DNA of 64,000 nt. It comes from CAVOGJ01 sp963700865 (GTDB taxonomy: Bacteria; Planctomycetota; Planctomycetia; Pirellulales; Pirellulaceae). Below the pieces are notes generated by a model. The model was not told where the DNA came from, made no database searches, and saw only the letters and a list, made by a program, of their open reading frames with translations. Positions within the stretch are counted from its first letter, which is position 1. Every line of letters starts with the position of its first letter. The stretch is taken from positions 372,001 to 436,000 of the forward strand of contig CAVOZC010000022.1 in NCBI GenBank assembly GCA_963700865.1, written 5' to 3'. A program made the translations under genes and the position numbers. This document shows positions 37,097-47,167 of the stretch, piece after piece.

Positions 37097-37195
37097 TCAG
37101 GTCTTCACCTTTTGACGGCGAGCCTTGCGGGATCGAGAATTCGCGGGCCGCTTGCCATGGTTCGCTTTCTTAATTTTTCTACCTGGTTTTGCCAT
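37097..37195 (-). CDS. 32-residue highly basic protein
   Basis: A very small gene: MAKPGRKIKKANHGKRPANS then RSRKARRQKVKT. It has a strong AGGAG site seven bases before the ATG, in the 60-base gap left by its neighbours. Thirteen of 32 residues are Lys or Arg. The composition, length and start signal suggest a ribosome-associated or RNA-binding small basic protein comparable in kind (not in sequence) to bTHX or COX24-like peptides. It lies between the FabZ-like gene and trpD on the same strand. Confidence 0.65.
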   Translation of the reverse strand: MAKPGRKIKKANHGKRPANSRSRKARRQKVKT

Positions 37196-37316
37196 CTTCT
37201 ATCTCCTGACGGTCTACGCACCAAGAATCACTATCGTTCGCCTTGGGAATTTCCCAAGCTTAGAGAATATCAGCTTTTCCGTTCATTTTCCACTGCGGCG
37301 CAAGCAAAGTGGCGAC

Positions 37317-38354
37317 TCAGCGGGGTTCTGCCGCTGGCGGCGCGTCGGCGTGGGAGACGCGGGCAAGATCGGCTCAGCAGTTGTGCGGCCCTCCCGGTAT
37401 CGACGGCTTCGGCGGCGATGCCGGCACCGCCGCGGAGGTCAGAGGCTTTGCCTGCGGTCCACAGTGCCGCTGCGGCGTTGGCGATCACGATATCACGGGG
37501 CGGTCCCGGCTCGCCGGCGAGGATGCGGCGAATGACCGCCGCGCTGGCTGAGGGGCTATCCGCGCACAGCAGCTCCTTGCTGGCACGCTTCAGCCCGAAC
37601 ATTTCAGGGGTCCAGGATTGCCACGTCATCTCGTGGGCCGTCACCACGCAGACGTGGGTGATCCCGGCGAGTGTCACTTCATCCAACCCATCGTCGCCTC
37701 GCACGACGCTGGCCCGTTTGACACCCAGCTTTTGCAGGGCTCCGGCCATTTTATCGTGCGCGTCCGCCCGCCCGATTCCCAGAAGTTGGTAGGGTGCCAT
37801 GGCCGGATTGCACAGGGGTCCGAGCAGATTAAAGATAGTGGGTACTGCCAGATCGCGGCGGACCTCGGCGACCATCTTCATGGATGGGTGCATCAGGGCG
37901 CATAGCAGAAGCAGATCCCCAGTTGTTCCAGGCAGGCCTCGACCTGGCTCAATGAGGCCTCGACATTCACGCCGAGTGCCGCGAGGACATCCGACGACCC
38001 GGAGCGGCTGGTAACGCTACGATTGCCATGCTTTGCGACGGGCAATCCCGCAGCGGCGGCCACGATTGCCGCCGCCGTCGAGATATTGAAGGTGGCGGAA
38101 CCGTCGCCGCCGGTACCGCAAGTGTCGAGCAGATCATGCTGGAAGTTGCGGATGATACGCATTTTTCCTCGCAAGGCCGCCGCGGCACCCGTGATTTCGT
38201 CAATCGTCTCCCCTTTGGCACGCAGCGCCATCAGCAGCAGACCAATTTGGGGAGCAGACCACTTGCCTTCCATGATCTGATTGACGGCCGCGCGGATTTC
38301 GTCACCGCTTAAATCCTCGCCGCCACTGACGCGACCTAGAATCGTTTCAATCAT
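37317..38354 (-). CDS. trpD: Anthranilate phosphoribosyltransferase, two compensating frameshifts
   Basis: Joins anthranilate to PRPP in tryptophan synthesis. From ATG 38354 the protein shows the family motifs LLDTCGTGGDG and KHGNRSVTSRSGSSDVLAALG. At GICFCYAP one C is missing (GGG on the plus strand, 37896-37898); restoring it gives APLMHPSMK and VRRDLAVPTIFNLLGPLCNPA. Near the end an extra base at 37374 breaks AAQLL; removing it gives LADLARVSHADAPPAAEPR and a stop at 37317. The two changes cancel, leaving 345 residues, the normal length. The gene stands apart from other trp genes and is divergent from the nucleoside hydrolase. Confidence 0.88.
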
Positions 38355-38514
38355 CAATGACCTCGGCCTTCCACCCTCGCGACCACCGGTGCCGGCGCGT
38401 CCGCTGCGAGATTCGCGGGCCGACGCAGTTGTGATGAACCCCTCCGAGTCTTAAAATCCGGGAAGCCCGGCCGCGCTTTCGCGGCCAGGTGTGGCTCGCT
38501 ACTGGGAGACAGGA

Positions 38515-39457
38515 ATGGTTCGCAAGATTTTGATCGATTGCGATCCCGGAATCGACGATGCCGTTGCACTGTGTATGGCGCTCTTTGATCCGCGTGTGGA
38601 GGTGCTGGCAGTCACGGCCGTCGAGGGAAATGTCGAGGCGAGCCAGACAAGTCGCAATGTCCAGGCCATTGTGGAGCAACTCGATCCGGCTCGCTACCCG
38701 CGATTTGGCGTGGCTCAAAAGTCCGAGGCCCCGCCGCCGCAGGAATTGGAGCGGTTTCACGGCATCAATGGGCTGGGAGATGTGGCGTTCGACATTTCGC
38801 TGCTTCACCATCAGCACGCCTCGGACAAAGTGATACTCGACGTGATCCGCGCCGATCCGGGCAATGTGACCATTCTCACGCTCGGCCCCTTGACGAATCT
38901 GGCGCTGGCACTGCAGCGGGATCCGGAAGCTGCCACCATGATTGGCCGCATTGTCATGATGGGTGGCAGCGTGGTCGGCATTGGAAATGTCACCCCCTGT
39001 GCGGAATTCAACATGCACTACGATCCGGCGGCGGCCCACATCGTTTTTTCGTCCCCCACGACGAAAACGTTGTTGCCCATGGACATTTCGCGACAAATCG
39101 TCTTTTCCCTGGACACGCTGGGCGAGTTGCCGGACGAATCGACGCGTGTGGGCGGCTTCTTGCACAAGATATTACCGTATTGCTTTCGGGCACATCGTCA
39201 ACGCCTGGGACTTGAAGGCATCCATCTGCATGATGCGGTCGCCATGTTGGCGGTCCTGCAACCCGAGTTGTTTACCACGACGGAAATGCACGGCCAGGTC
39301 GAAGTCTCGTCGGGACTGACGCGGGGGATGACCATCTTCGATCGACGTGATTTTCCCGCGGAACGGCCCAACATGGAAGTGATCTCGAGCGTGGACGTCG
39401 TCGAGGCGCGGAGCCGCGATCCTCCGCGGCTTGAAGTACGCCGGGCAGTGTTCGTGA
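38515..39457 (+). CDS. Inosine-uridine-type nucleoside hydrolase, one frameshift
   Basis: ATG 38515 starts MVRKILIDCDPGIDDAVAL, the DxDxGxDD calcium-binding signature of ribonucleoside hydrolases. Further family motifs are TILTLGPLTNLALAL, VMMGG and HLHDAVAMLAVLQPELF. The enzyme splits the N-glycosidic bond of nucleosides in salvage. The frame as given would run to 39600, into the convergent protease gene. An extra A at 39412 explains this: without it the protein ends VEARAAILRGLKYAGQCS at 39457, 313 residues, the usual size. That leaves 30 bases before the convergent htrA-like stop. Confidence 0.85.
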
Positions 39458-39487
39458 GCCCATTGGCAGGGCGAAGCGGCCCGCTGC

Positions 39488-40708
39488 TCAACGCATTTCG
39501 GAGCGTGATCTCAGCAGGACGCGAAACGACAGCCTCTCGCCCTCGCGGTAGATCGTCATGGGAATCTCACGGTCCACCGGCGTCATGCCGACGAGATTGA
39601 TGAGGTGGCTATCATTCTCGACATCATGTCCATCAAACGAGAGAACGACGTCGCCCGGACGTATGCCGGCTTGCTCCGCGGGGGACGCGCTGGTGACCGA
39701 CGAGATGCGGGTGCCCGGGTAGGGTAGCAGCCCCAATCGGGAGGCTTCGTCCGATCCGTATTGGCTGTCCAACTGCACGCCGAGAAAGCCTCGCACGAGC
39801 TTTCCATCGCGGACCAGCCGCGTGGCGACCGCGGTGGCCAAATTGATGGGAATCGAGAATCCGATCCCCTCATTGCCGCCGGAATTGCTGGCAATCGCCG
39901 TATTAATCCCGATGACCTCGCCGCGAAGATTGATCAGCGGCCCGCCGCTGTTGCCCGGATTGATGGCCGCGTCGGTCTGAATAAAGTCCTGAATCCGTAC
40001 GGTTTCGTCCCCCAGGATCAAGTCTCTCCGGCCCTTGGCACTGATGATGCCGTGGGTCACGGAGTGGTTCAAGCCGAACGGGCTGCCGAAGGCCAGCACG
40101 AAATCTCCGACTTCGGCGGCGTCGCTATTTCCCAGGCGGGCCGGGATCAAATGCTGCTCCCGCACCGCCAGCACGGCGATATCGGTCGCCTCGTCCGACC
40201 AGCGGTCGGTCGCATGTATCGTCCGACCGTCGGATAGTTGCAGATAAATACGATCGAGATCAGCGTTCTGAACGACATGACGATTGGTGAGGATGACGGT
40301 CCGCCCGTGGATGACCACCAACGCGCCGGCTCCGGCCTCCTCGATCGTCTCTTGATTCGGCTCGCTCATCCCGCTCTCGCCGCGGACCGCGTCACCGGTA
40401 GCGTCGGGTATCCGTTTCCAAGCCTGAATATGCACTACGGACGGGCGAACGAGTTCAATGGCCGTGCGAAGAATCCGTCCATTCGCTTCGATGACGTCGA
40501 CGCGACGCGCCAGCTCCGTGTAGAGCTGTTCGCGAGCCGACAATTCCAGACCGTTACGCGACGAGGGCACGGGGGTCTGTGTGGCTTGCGGCGAGATATC
40601 GTTCTCCGCCAAATCCGGAACGGCCGCCACGACAGATTCCACGACAGCCAGCGAGACCAAAAGCGTGGGAACCAGCCAACGTACTATGGCAGTTCGAGAA
40701 CGTCGCAT
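39488..40708 (-). CDS. HtrA/DegP-like periplasmic serine protease
   Basis: ATG 40708 gives 406 residues with a signal peptide (LVPTLLVSLAVVESVVAA). A complete triad is seen: His144 in LTNRHVV, Asp176 in ATDIAVLAV and Ser254 in NPGNSGGP. One PDZ domain follows (about 320-400; AEQAGIRPGDVVLSFDGHDVENDSHL). This is the ordinary DegS/DegP-like single-PDZ layout, unlike the longer protease at 11.1 kb. It degrades or senses misfolded envelope proteins by family. The DksA-like gene lies 102 bases upstream on the same strand. The recognised start avoids an in-frame extension to 40792. Confidence 0.9.
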   Translation of the reverse strand: MRRSRTAIVRWLVPTLLVSLAVVESVVAAVPDLAENDISPQATQTPVPSSRNGLELSAREQLYTELARRVDVIEANGRILRTAIELVRPSVVHIQAWKRIPDATGDAVRGESGMSEPNQETIEEAGAGALVVIHGRTVILTNRHVVQNADLDRIYLQLSDGRTIHATDRWSDEATDIAVLAVREQHLIPARLGNSDAAEVGDFVLAFGSPFGLNHSVTHGIISAKGRRDLILGDETVRIQDFIQTDAAINPGNSGGPLINLRGEVIGINTAIASNSGGNEGIGFSIPINLATAVATRLVRDGKLVRGFLGVQLDSQYGSDEASRLGLLPYPGTRISSVTSASPAEQAGIRPGDVVLSFDGHDVENDSHLINLVGMTPVDREIPMTIYREGERLSFRVLLRSRSEMR

Positions 40709-40810
40709 CCTTGACTCTCCTTCTTCCCATCCTTGGGATTTGCGAGCGAACGTCGCATCGCGGTTAGCGGCCGACCGACACAGCCGCCTCAACGCATCAC
40801 AGAGATTTCA

Positions 40811-41248
40811 TCATACTTCGAGATCGGAAAAGGCCGTGTCATCCCCCATGCCGTTATCGAGGATCTTTGACCAATCCACTCCCGCTGCCGACTTCAGGCC
40901 TTGTTGCTCAAGTTTCCGCTGGCAACTGATGCAACACGTCGCGTAGGGCAAGGCCTGCAGCCGGGCCAAAGGAATCTTTACCTCACAACCCTCGCACTCG
41001 CCGAACGTTCCTTTCCGCATTCGGTCCAGGGCCGCCTCAATATTCACCAGTTCGCGACTTTCCACTTCTGCCAGTTGGGAACTAATTTCATCCTGGGCAG
41101 CGTCAAGCGCAAAGTCCGCGACGTCGCCCGAATTTTGCTCTCGGAGTTCCTTCAACGAACTCAGATCGCCATCGAGGGCCTTGCGGAGCGCATCCCGGCG
41201 AATAATCAAAACGTCTCGAAGTTTTGCCAATGTGTCTTTACGTGCCAT
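40811..41248 (-). CDS. DksA/TraR-family zinc-finger protein
   Basis: ATG 41248 gives 145 residues. An N-terminal coiled coil (LAKLRDVLIIRRDALRKAL ... DAAQDEISSQLAEVESRELVNIEAAL) is followed by a C4-type finger: FGECEGCEVKIPLARLQALPYATCCISCQ. This is the architecture of DksA/TraR/YocK proteins, which reach into the RNA polymerase secondary channel or act as general regulators. In the DksA tip position the sequence DFALDAAQDE carries the acidic residues expected. AGAGGTGG lies before the start. Regulatory target unknown. Confidence 0.87.
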   Translation of the reverse strand: MARKDTLAKLRDVLIIRRDALRKALDGDLSSLKELREQNSGDVADFALDAAQDEISSQLAEVESRELVNIEAALDRMRKGTFGECEGCEVKIPLARLQALPYATCCISCQRKLEQQGLKSAAGVDWSKILDNGMGDDTAFSDLEV

Positions 41249-41779
41249 GAGCCACCTCTGATCGGCAAGGGCGTTGCCCCTATCTGTTTGCCCGCTCCGT
41301 GTTTGACCAAGGCGTCCTGTCGCCTGGCGATCCCGACGGTTGCCGGGTCTCGCAACTATAGTACGCATCTTGGTGCTGGCAGGGACAGCACTGCCCCTTT
41401 CGAGTGGAAGACCGAAAAACAGGTTCGATCGTAACGTGTTTGCCATTCGTAAGTTAGTGACTCGCTCCAACCGTCCAATTCCCTGACGACAGTTCCAGGA
41501 CAATTAATGACCGCGCCCGCCGAACCGATATTTTCGCCCCAAACGGCACGACCGGATGAATGGTTCATCGACATCCGAGCCGCCAAATTGCAGTCCAATT
41601 TTCCGGACGACCCCGCCAAGGGCCTCGTAACCTGGCTTTTTGGGGGTTAGTCCAGTGGCCCTTTTTTTGACGGCCGCGAAAGCGTGAGCTAAATGCCTCT
41701 GTGAGGTCGCCGGTTTCCGCCCGCGGGCAAGCGACGCGAGTCTCTTGCAATCATTGCTCCTACCCAAGAATCACCTGTT
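41249..41779. other. Intergenic region, no gene seen
   Basis: About 530 bases between the divergent DksA-like and FHA genes. Open frames here are short and without motifs. Both promoters must lie in it; I could not place them with confidence. Confidence 0.4.
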
Positions 41780-44121
41780 ATGTTGACGACCACTTCCCGC
41801 GACCCGAATCAAGCCGCGTTTACCTCCCTGCTCGGTGATGATGTCGGCAGGCTGCTTCTGGAGGTCCGACACGACCAGACATCCCAGTTGGTCTCGATCA
41901 CGGGCCCCAAGGCCGTTATCGGAAGTGGGGAACGCTGCGATATTCGCTTCGCGAGCGACTTGGCCCAGCCGGTGGAAGTCATCATCCTGCGGGGCACGTC
42001 CCAAACGACGGTCCGCCGATGGTCCGCACAGGCCCTCCTGAACGGTCAGGCCTTTGACGACGCCACGCTCCAGGTGGGTGATCTCCTGGCCTGCGGCGAT
42101 CTCACCATCGAAGTGATCGCCGATTCGCATGATGAAACCGACACTGAGTTGCCGGCCGCGGCTCAGTGCACGAGCCATGATTCTTCCGAACCCGTCGACG
42201 GACCGCCGGAACCGATCCGACCGCTCGACCTAATGTCGCCCGCCGACACCGCCGACAGCCTTGCGGAAGTAGCGGAGCCGTGCGGCCAGCTCACCGGCGA
42301 TCGAGCCGCCGAGCCGCATCTGATCGAGGACCCCGTCGCCCACATGGACAGGACTGCCGACTCGTATGAAAACGCTCCCGATGACGCCCGTCCCGTGTCG
42401 TGCGAGGATGACGATCCGTTCGCCGCGTTGCGTGCTTCCCTGTTGCCCCGCAAGCCGCACGACGCCCCGTGCCCAGCGGCAGATCATCCATCGGCCAACG
42501 ACTTCGACGCAGCCCTCGCGAACCACATCGACCCGACAACCACCTCACGCGAGGATGCCATCGACGAGCCGGCGGCTTGCCACGAAGACGAAATGCCAGT
42601 GGATGATGAAGACCCGTTCGTGGCCCTGCAACGCCGATTGGATGCGGCGGTACGCGAGGCCCACGAAAAGGATGTCCGGCCACACGACTCGGACGGGACG
42701 GACGCATTCCCCTCCCGTCGCGACGACCAGCCCGTTGACGCGACTTCCCGTAGACGATGTTACGAACGAGGCTTATGAAGACCCCTTCGCCCTGGACGAT
42801 GAGCAGGAAGTGGATGCCCTGGCCGACGACGACGACGATGACTCGGCCTGGGGTGACTCCAGCGGGCTGACCTTTGTCCTCGAAGAAGCGGCTGATCTGG
42901 ACAACGGGGCCGTCTCACTCAGCCACGAGGGTGGCGAGGACGCCAGCCATCAGCAATGCAGCCTGGAAGCCTGCTCACCAATCAACGCGGTCACTGCTGA
43001 CGAGTTCAACACCCCGACCGACGAAGAGACCTACGCACCGACCGACGAAGAGGCCTACGCACCGACCGACGAAGAGACCTACGCACGAAGAGGCCTACGC
43101 ACCGACCGACGAAGAGGCCTACGCACCGACCGACGAAGAGGCCTACGCACCGACCGACGAAGAGGCCTACGCACCGACCGACGAAGAGGCCTACGCACCG
43201 ACCGACGAAGAGGCCTACGCACCGACCGACGAAGAGGCCTACGCACCGACCGACGAAGAGGCCTACGCGGTTACCGAAGACGATGCATACGACGATGACG
43301 CGGACGAACGCTTCGATCTCGACACCCAGGACGAGCTGGATGACGGTTTGGAGATGGCTGAGTCCGGCGGGACGGACCACTGGGAGAACTCGACCGACGC
43401 CGAGGATGCAACTGCCTGGGATGAGGCGGAGCCGCTTGACGAAACGCCGTCGGAAAGTGAGTCAGAAGAGATTGCCTACTTTGACGAGACCGATGAGGAG
43501 CGGATCGCGGAGGCGAATGGCGAGCTGTCCGAGGACGGATCGATCGAAGACTACATGCGAAAGTTGCTGGAACGAGTCGGTACGGACCCGAGCCTCGCTC
43601 CGTCGGCGGAAACCGCTTCCAAGGGGACGGCTCCCACCAAGTCATCGGCAGGAGCCACGCAAGCAGCCAAGAAGGATCCCAAAAAATCGCAATGGCCGCT
43701 GGCAAAAACGAAGAGCATGCCCGAGCGTATTACCGATCTGGCGGCCATGCGAGAACTTGCCAACGAGTCGGCTCGCACGGCCATTTCCCAGCACACCGCG
43801 ACGAAACATCAGACGATTGTCAAGAACAAACTTTTTTCAGCCGCCGCCTTGGGACTCGCCGCCGGCATTCTCTTAATCCTGTCAAACTTGCGGGCCAATC
43901 TCTTGTTGTTCGCAGGTATCATGCTGTTGGGCGTGGCCACGCATTCCGTGCTTCAAGGGCTCAAGTCAACCGTGGTCACCACGGGACTTGGCGGCAAACG
44001 CCCGGCAGGACGTCGCAAGAGTCGGAAGAGTCGGAAGAGTCGGAAGAAAAAATCGGCCCAGTCTCTTCAGGCGGGCAACCGCGCGGGAAAGAAACGAAGA
44101 AAATCGGCCAAGCCGGCTTAG
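41780..44121 (+). CDS. FHA-like, tandem-repeat membrane protein, two frame breaks
   Basis: The N terminus (about residues 25-115) looks like an FHA-type beta sandwich: LEVRHDQTSQLVSITGPKAVIGSGERCDIRF and later ALLNGQAFDDATLQVGDLLACGDL. A very acidic, low-complexity region follows, then the EEAYAPTD repeats. After another acidic stretch come two membrane helices (LFSAAALGLAAGILLIL and LLLFAGIMLLGVATHSVLQG) and a Lys/Arg-rich tail. One extra T at 42745-42746 and an 8-base deletion in the repeat at about 43080 move the frame; correcting both gives 782 codons. It is probably a phosphopeptide-binding or scaffold protein at the membrane. Its partners are unknown. Confidence 0.65.
43023..43272 (+). 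repeat. 24-bp tandem repeat, about eleven copies, inside the FHA-like gene
   Basis: The unit GAAGAGGCCTACGCACCGAC plus CGAC encodes Glu-Glu-Ala-Tyr-Ala-Pro-Thr-Asp. GAAGAG begins at 43023, 43047, 43071, 43087 and then every 24 bases to 43255. The third unit is only 16 bases long, so 8 bases are missing and the frame shifts there. Units one and three have ACC in place of GCC (Thr). Copies are nearly identical, showing recent expansion. Confidence 0.95.
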
Positions 44122-44221
44122 CCGCAGAGAACGATCGGGCCTGATCTTCGCGTGTGCCAGGCTGGGAGCCTATCTCAGGTCGACGGCTCGGTGGAATCAA
44201 CCGTCCGCCCGTAAAGGTGGG

Positions 44222-45235
44222 TCAGAAACCGCGGGCGATGCAGATGTCCTCGAAATCACGCAAATGGTAGCGGATATCGACATAGTCGAGGACTCGACAC
44301 AGGCCGCGGAGGGCCACACCAAACCCATCGGGGCCGCTGAATCCACCAAACTGGCCACCGCCCTTGACATGGGGTTCGAGGTCCAGGAACACGCCGGGGA
44401 TGCCCCGTCGTTTGAGCGTGGCCTCGAGCGTCGGGATTTCGCTGCGGAAATCTCGCAAAATGAGTTCGTGAGCGCCATCGCCAACATCGGCCGGCACAAA
44501 GTGCTGGAGCGACTCCTCGTCCACATGGGACTGACGCTTGAGTGGCTTGGGGTCGCGAAAATCCTTGATGTGCAGCCAGCCTAGACCGGGTTTCATGGCG
44601 AGATACTGCTCAAACAGTTCGGCCTGCGTATAGCCCTGTGTCAGAATATTGGCGGCGTCAAAAATCAAAACGAGCGCTGGATGATTCACCTGACGGTGAA
44701 TTTCCGCCAAGAGCTGTCCGGTATGGCCCACAAGATTTGCTTCAACTTCCAATCCAAACGTCAGGTCGCTGCGGTGAACCGTTTCGGCAATTTGGCCCAA
44801 CTGGTCCACGGCCTGTGGCAAATATTCCTCGACAGGCGCGCCCTTGGGCGGATAGAAGGAAAATCCGCGAATCAACTTCGCACCGAAGGCGTGCGCCCGC
44901 TCGCAGGCCGTGACCACATCTCGCTCGAGATAGGTCTGGAACGGGACAAACTTGTTGCTGGTTCCGTCTTCGACATCAAGCAGTTTGACTTTACCAATTG
45001 GCGAGCCAATCGATGACACGTCCAGTCCGTATTCATTCTGAAGATGGCGAATCTTGTGAATCTCGGATTTTGTCAGCTGCATGACGTTCTTGACGCCGTT
45101 CCCCACATCAATAAAACGAATACTGTAAAACTGCAGACCCAAAGCGGCGAACGCCGAAAATTGCTGCGTCGCCGTCTTGTCATTAGCGGCTTCGTCGGCA
45201 AAGCCACTCAGGATTACGTTGGCGTCGTGCGACAT
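44222..45235 (-). CDS. Sugar phosphate isomerase/epimerase (AP-endonuclease-2 TIM barrel)
   Basis: A 337-residue protein with the xylose-isomerase-like TIM-barrel pattern: ILSGFADEAA, FYSIRFID, YGLDVSSIGSPIG, KLIRGFSFYPP, FGLEVEANLVGHTGQLL with the metal-binding Glu, LIFDAANI, LGWLHIKDFR with His, and VFLDLEPHVKGGG with Glu at the end. These are the expected metal ligands of the family. Substrate unknown; members act on phosphorylated or myo-inositol-type sugars. It is downstream of queF on the same strand with a 180-base gap, so it may be independent. Confidence 0.85.
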   Translation of the reverse strand: MSHDANVILSGFADEAANDKTATQQFSAFAALGLQFYSIRFIDVGNGVKNVMQLTKSEIHKIRHLQNEYGLDVSSIGSPIGKVKLLDVEDGTSNKFVPFQTYLERDVVTACERAHAFGAKLIRGFSFYPPKGAPVEEYLPQAVDQLGQIAETVHRSDLTFGLEVEANLVGHTGQLLAEIHRQVNHPALVLIFDAANILTQGYTQAELFEQYLAMKPGLGWLHIKDFRDPKPLKRQSHVDEESLQHFVPADVGDGAHELILRDFRSEIPTLEATLKRRGIPGVFLDLEPHVKGGGQFGGFSGPDGFGVALRGLCRVLDYVDIRYHLRDFEDICIARGF

Positions 45236-45417
45236 GGGGTCTCTTTCGCGGTTGAGCCCTCAAGGCGAGGCGGGACGCCGGCGTGCGTTAGGCAAGCCAG
45301 CCCGGAACGCACCTTGCGAGCAGGGTTCATCTTCAGTGGCGCCGAAGTTGGTTGGCTGCAGGTCGGCGAGCCGTGTGGACTCGCGAACCTCATCAACGGC
45401 CTTGGCGTCCTGCGGAA

Positions 45418-45801
45418 TTACTTGCGGAATTCCACGGTGATCGTCGAGCGCAGTCCGCCTCGTGGCGTAAAGGCGGCCATCAGCTTCATCCAACGAGGCT
45501 GAACAACGGCCACCAGATCATCCAAAATTCGATTCGTCACGTGTTCGTAAAAAATGCCCTCGTTCCGAAAGCGTTGCAAGTACAACTTCAGACTCTTCAG
45601 TTCCACGCATCTCTCGTCGGGCGTGTAGCTAAGCGTTAGCGTCCCGAAATCCGGCTGGCCCGTCTTGGGACACACGGAAGTGAATTCGGGGCAGGTCGTC
45701 TCGATGATATAATTCCGTTGCGGAAATTGATTTTCAAACGTCTCGAGCGTCTCACGAAAATTGTCATTCACGGTCGTTGCTCCTATCTTGAAATGCCCCA
45801 T
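45418..45801 (-). CDS. queF: NADPH-dependent 7-cyano-7-deazaguanine reductase
   Basis: ATG 45801 starts a 127-residue type I QueF, which reduces preQ0 to preQ1 in queuosine synthesis. The thioimide-forming Cys lies in PEFTSVCPKTGQPDFGTL, a family hallmark. The substrate-binding motif is ELKSLKLYLQRFRNEGIFYEHVTNRI. The length matches the unimodular enzyme. The longer frame to 45906 lacks support. queE lies divergently 72 bases away, so the two share a promoter region; I found no preQ1 riboswitch there. Confidence 0.95.
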   Translation of the reverse strand: MGHFKIGATTVNDNFRETLETFENQFPQRNYIIETTCPEFTSVCPKTGQPDFGTLTLSYTPDERCVELKSLKLYLQRFRNEGIFYEHVTNRILDDLVAVVQPRWMKLMAAFTPRGGLRSTITVEFRK

Positions 45802-45873
45802 TCTGGCATCATGGCCCCGTCCCTCCAAGGGGCGGAACACCGCCCTCCCTGATGGTCTCCTGCTCGACTCGCC

Positions 45874-46560
45874 ATGAAAGTCGCCGAAATCTACCACTCG
45901 ATTCAAGGCGAAGGCCGTTTGACCGGGACTGAAAGCGTGTTCGTGCGAGCCAGCGGCTGCAATCTCCGTTGTGATTACTGCGATACCCCCTTTGCCTCCT
46001 GGAATCCCACAGGACTCGATTTATCCGTTGATGAGATTCTCCAGGAAGTTCTCCCACGAGCGGTTCGACACGTCGTGATCACGGGCGGAGAACCGATGTT
46101 GTTCGCCGAACTCATTCCACTGTGCGAGCAATTGCGGGAATCCGGGCGACACATCACGATTGAAACCGCCGGGACGCTGTACTTGCCGGTGGCGTGCGAT
46201 TTGATGTCGATCAGTCCCAAGATGTCAAATTCCACACCTGATTCCCGGGAACATCCACAATGGCACGCTCGGCACGAACGAACGCGGCATCAGCCCGACG
46301 TCATGCGACGCCTGGTGGCCGACTATGACTACCAGATCAAGTTCGTCGTGACGTCCCGCGCCGATCTCGGGGAAATCGAGGACTACCTGCGGTCGCTGCC
46401 GGAAATTGACCGTCGGCACGTCGCGCTCATGCCGGAAGGCACCACCGCGGACCGACTGAACCGGGTGTCCGCTTGGTTGGCACCCCTCTGCGAGCAAATG
46501 GGCTTCGCGTTTTGTCCGCGTCGGCATATCGAGTGGTTTGGCCTGGCTCGCAGGACCTAG
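45874..46560 (+). CDS. queE: 7-carboxy-7-deazaguanine synthase (radical SAM)
   Basis: A 228-residue radical SAM enzyme that rearranges carboxytetrahydropterin to 7-carboxy-7-deazaguanine, upstream of preQ0. Evidence is the opening MKVAEIYHSIQGEGRLTG, the cluster motif SGCNLRCDYCDTPF (CxxxCxxC) and the GGEP motif in VVITGGEPMLF. The rest carries the conserved end (FCPRRHIEWFGLARRT). It is divergent from queF with a 72-base gap. queD and queC are not in the window. Confidence 0.94.
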   Translation: MKVAEIYHSIQGEGRLTGTESVFVRASGCNLRCDYCDTPFASWNPTGLDLSVDEILQEVLPRAVRHVVITGGEPMLFAELIPLCEQLRESGRHITIETAGTLYLPVACDLMSISPKMSNSTPDSREHPQWHARHERTRHQPDVMRRLVADYDYQIKFVVTSRADLGEIEDYLRSLPEIDRRHVALMPEGTTADRLNRVSAWLAPLCEQMGFAFCPRRHIEWFGLARRT

Positions 46561-46563
46561 TGT

Positions 46564-46581
46564 GGCGGGCAAATGCCCGCC
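46564..46581. terminator. Strong GC hairpin after queE
   Basis: GGCGGGCA-AA-TGCCCGCC begins four bases after the queE stop codon, an 8-bp arm. No T-run follows, so rho-independent termination is only possible, not shown. Confidence 0.4.
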
Positions 46582-46839
46582 CCCGCCGGCGACGAAACAA
46601 CCGGACCTTTTCTCAAGAATTCGCGTTGATTACGGGGACCAACGTGACTAGCATATCTTTTTCCAGTTCGCGTGACGGGAATGGCTCAATTCTGGTCGCC
46701 CGCTGACCGAATTCGGAGAAGACGAAAAAGACATCTGCCAGACCGTGAGAGCGGCTGGTCGGGGCGGTCACGCGGATCGCCCAATCCAAGTGGGGAGTCC
46801 CTGCTGGACTTCCTCAATCACCTTTTTTTTGGGAGTGAC

Positions 46840-47121
46840 ATGATGGGTTCGTACCATGCAACGTGGGAGGACGAAGAGAACAACCGCCACATCCAGTTTT
46901 CCGTGGATTACACCGCGGAAAACGGTTCGATTGAGATTCAGGCCGTCACTCCCTCCCAGATCTCATTCATCTGCCCGCAAACAAACACGTGCCACCGGGC
47001 GGTCGGCGTCCACACGAAGACGGGTCGCTCGCTGTTAGCGAAGCACCTGCGGGCCAAGGCCGATATGGACCGTCTGGCCAACGAAATCGCACGTCGCACG
47101 CAGGAAACGGCGGCCGTCTAG
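46840..47121 (+). CDS. Small hypothetical protein
   Basis: ATG 46840 (GGGAG four bases upstream; a second ATG follows directly) gives 93 residues. It begins MMGSYHATWEDEENNRHIQFSV and is beta-rich in its first half (YTAENGSIEIQAVTPSQISFIC). The Cys pair in FICPQTNTCHRAVGVHT spans a few residues and could bind metal. The C-terminal half is helical and basic (LLAKHLRAKADMDRLANEIARR). No family recognised. The next gene, dusB, is convergent. Confidence 0.6.
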   Translation: MMGSYHATWEDEENNRHIQFSVDYTAENGSIEIQAVTPSQISFICPQTNTCHRAVGVHTKTGRSLLAKHLRAKADMDRLANEIARRTQETAAV

Positions 47122-47167
47122 CCCCGCACCAAGTGGTGTCCGGAAGTCATGCAACCTGTCCTCCGCT

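Noticed and set aside
38491..39600. Nucleoside hydrolase extending to 39600
   Set aside because: Its last 60 codons run into the convergent protease gene and lack family character; the extra A at 39412 explains the false extension.
43006..43380. Repeat array resembling CRISPR at first glance, and antisense frame VGLFVGRC repeats
   Set aside because: The 24-bp units are contiguous with no unique spacers and encode EEAYAPTD in the sense strand, so it is a coding tandem repeat.
45802..45873. Possible preQ1 riboswitch between queF and queE
   Set aside because: The 72-base gap shows no recognisable preQ1 aptamer pattern on either strand.
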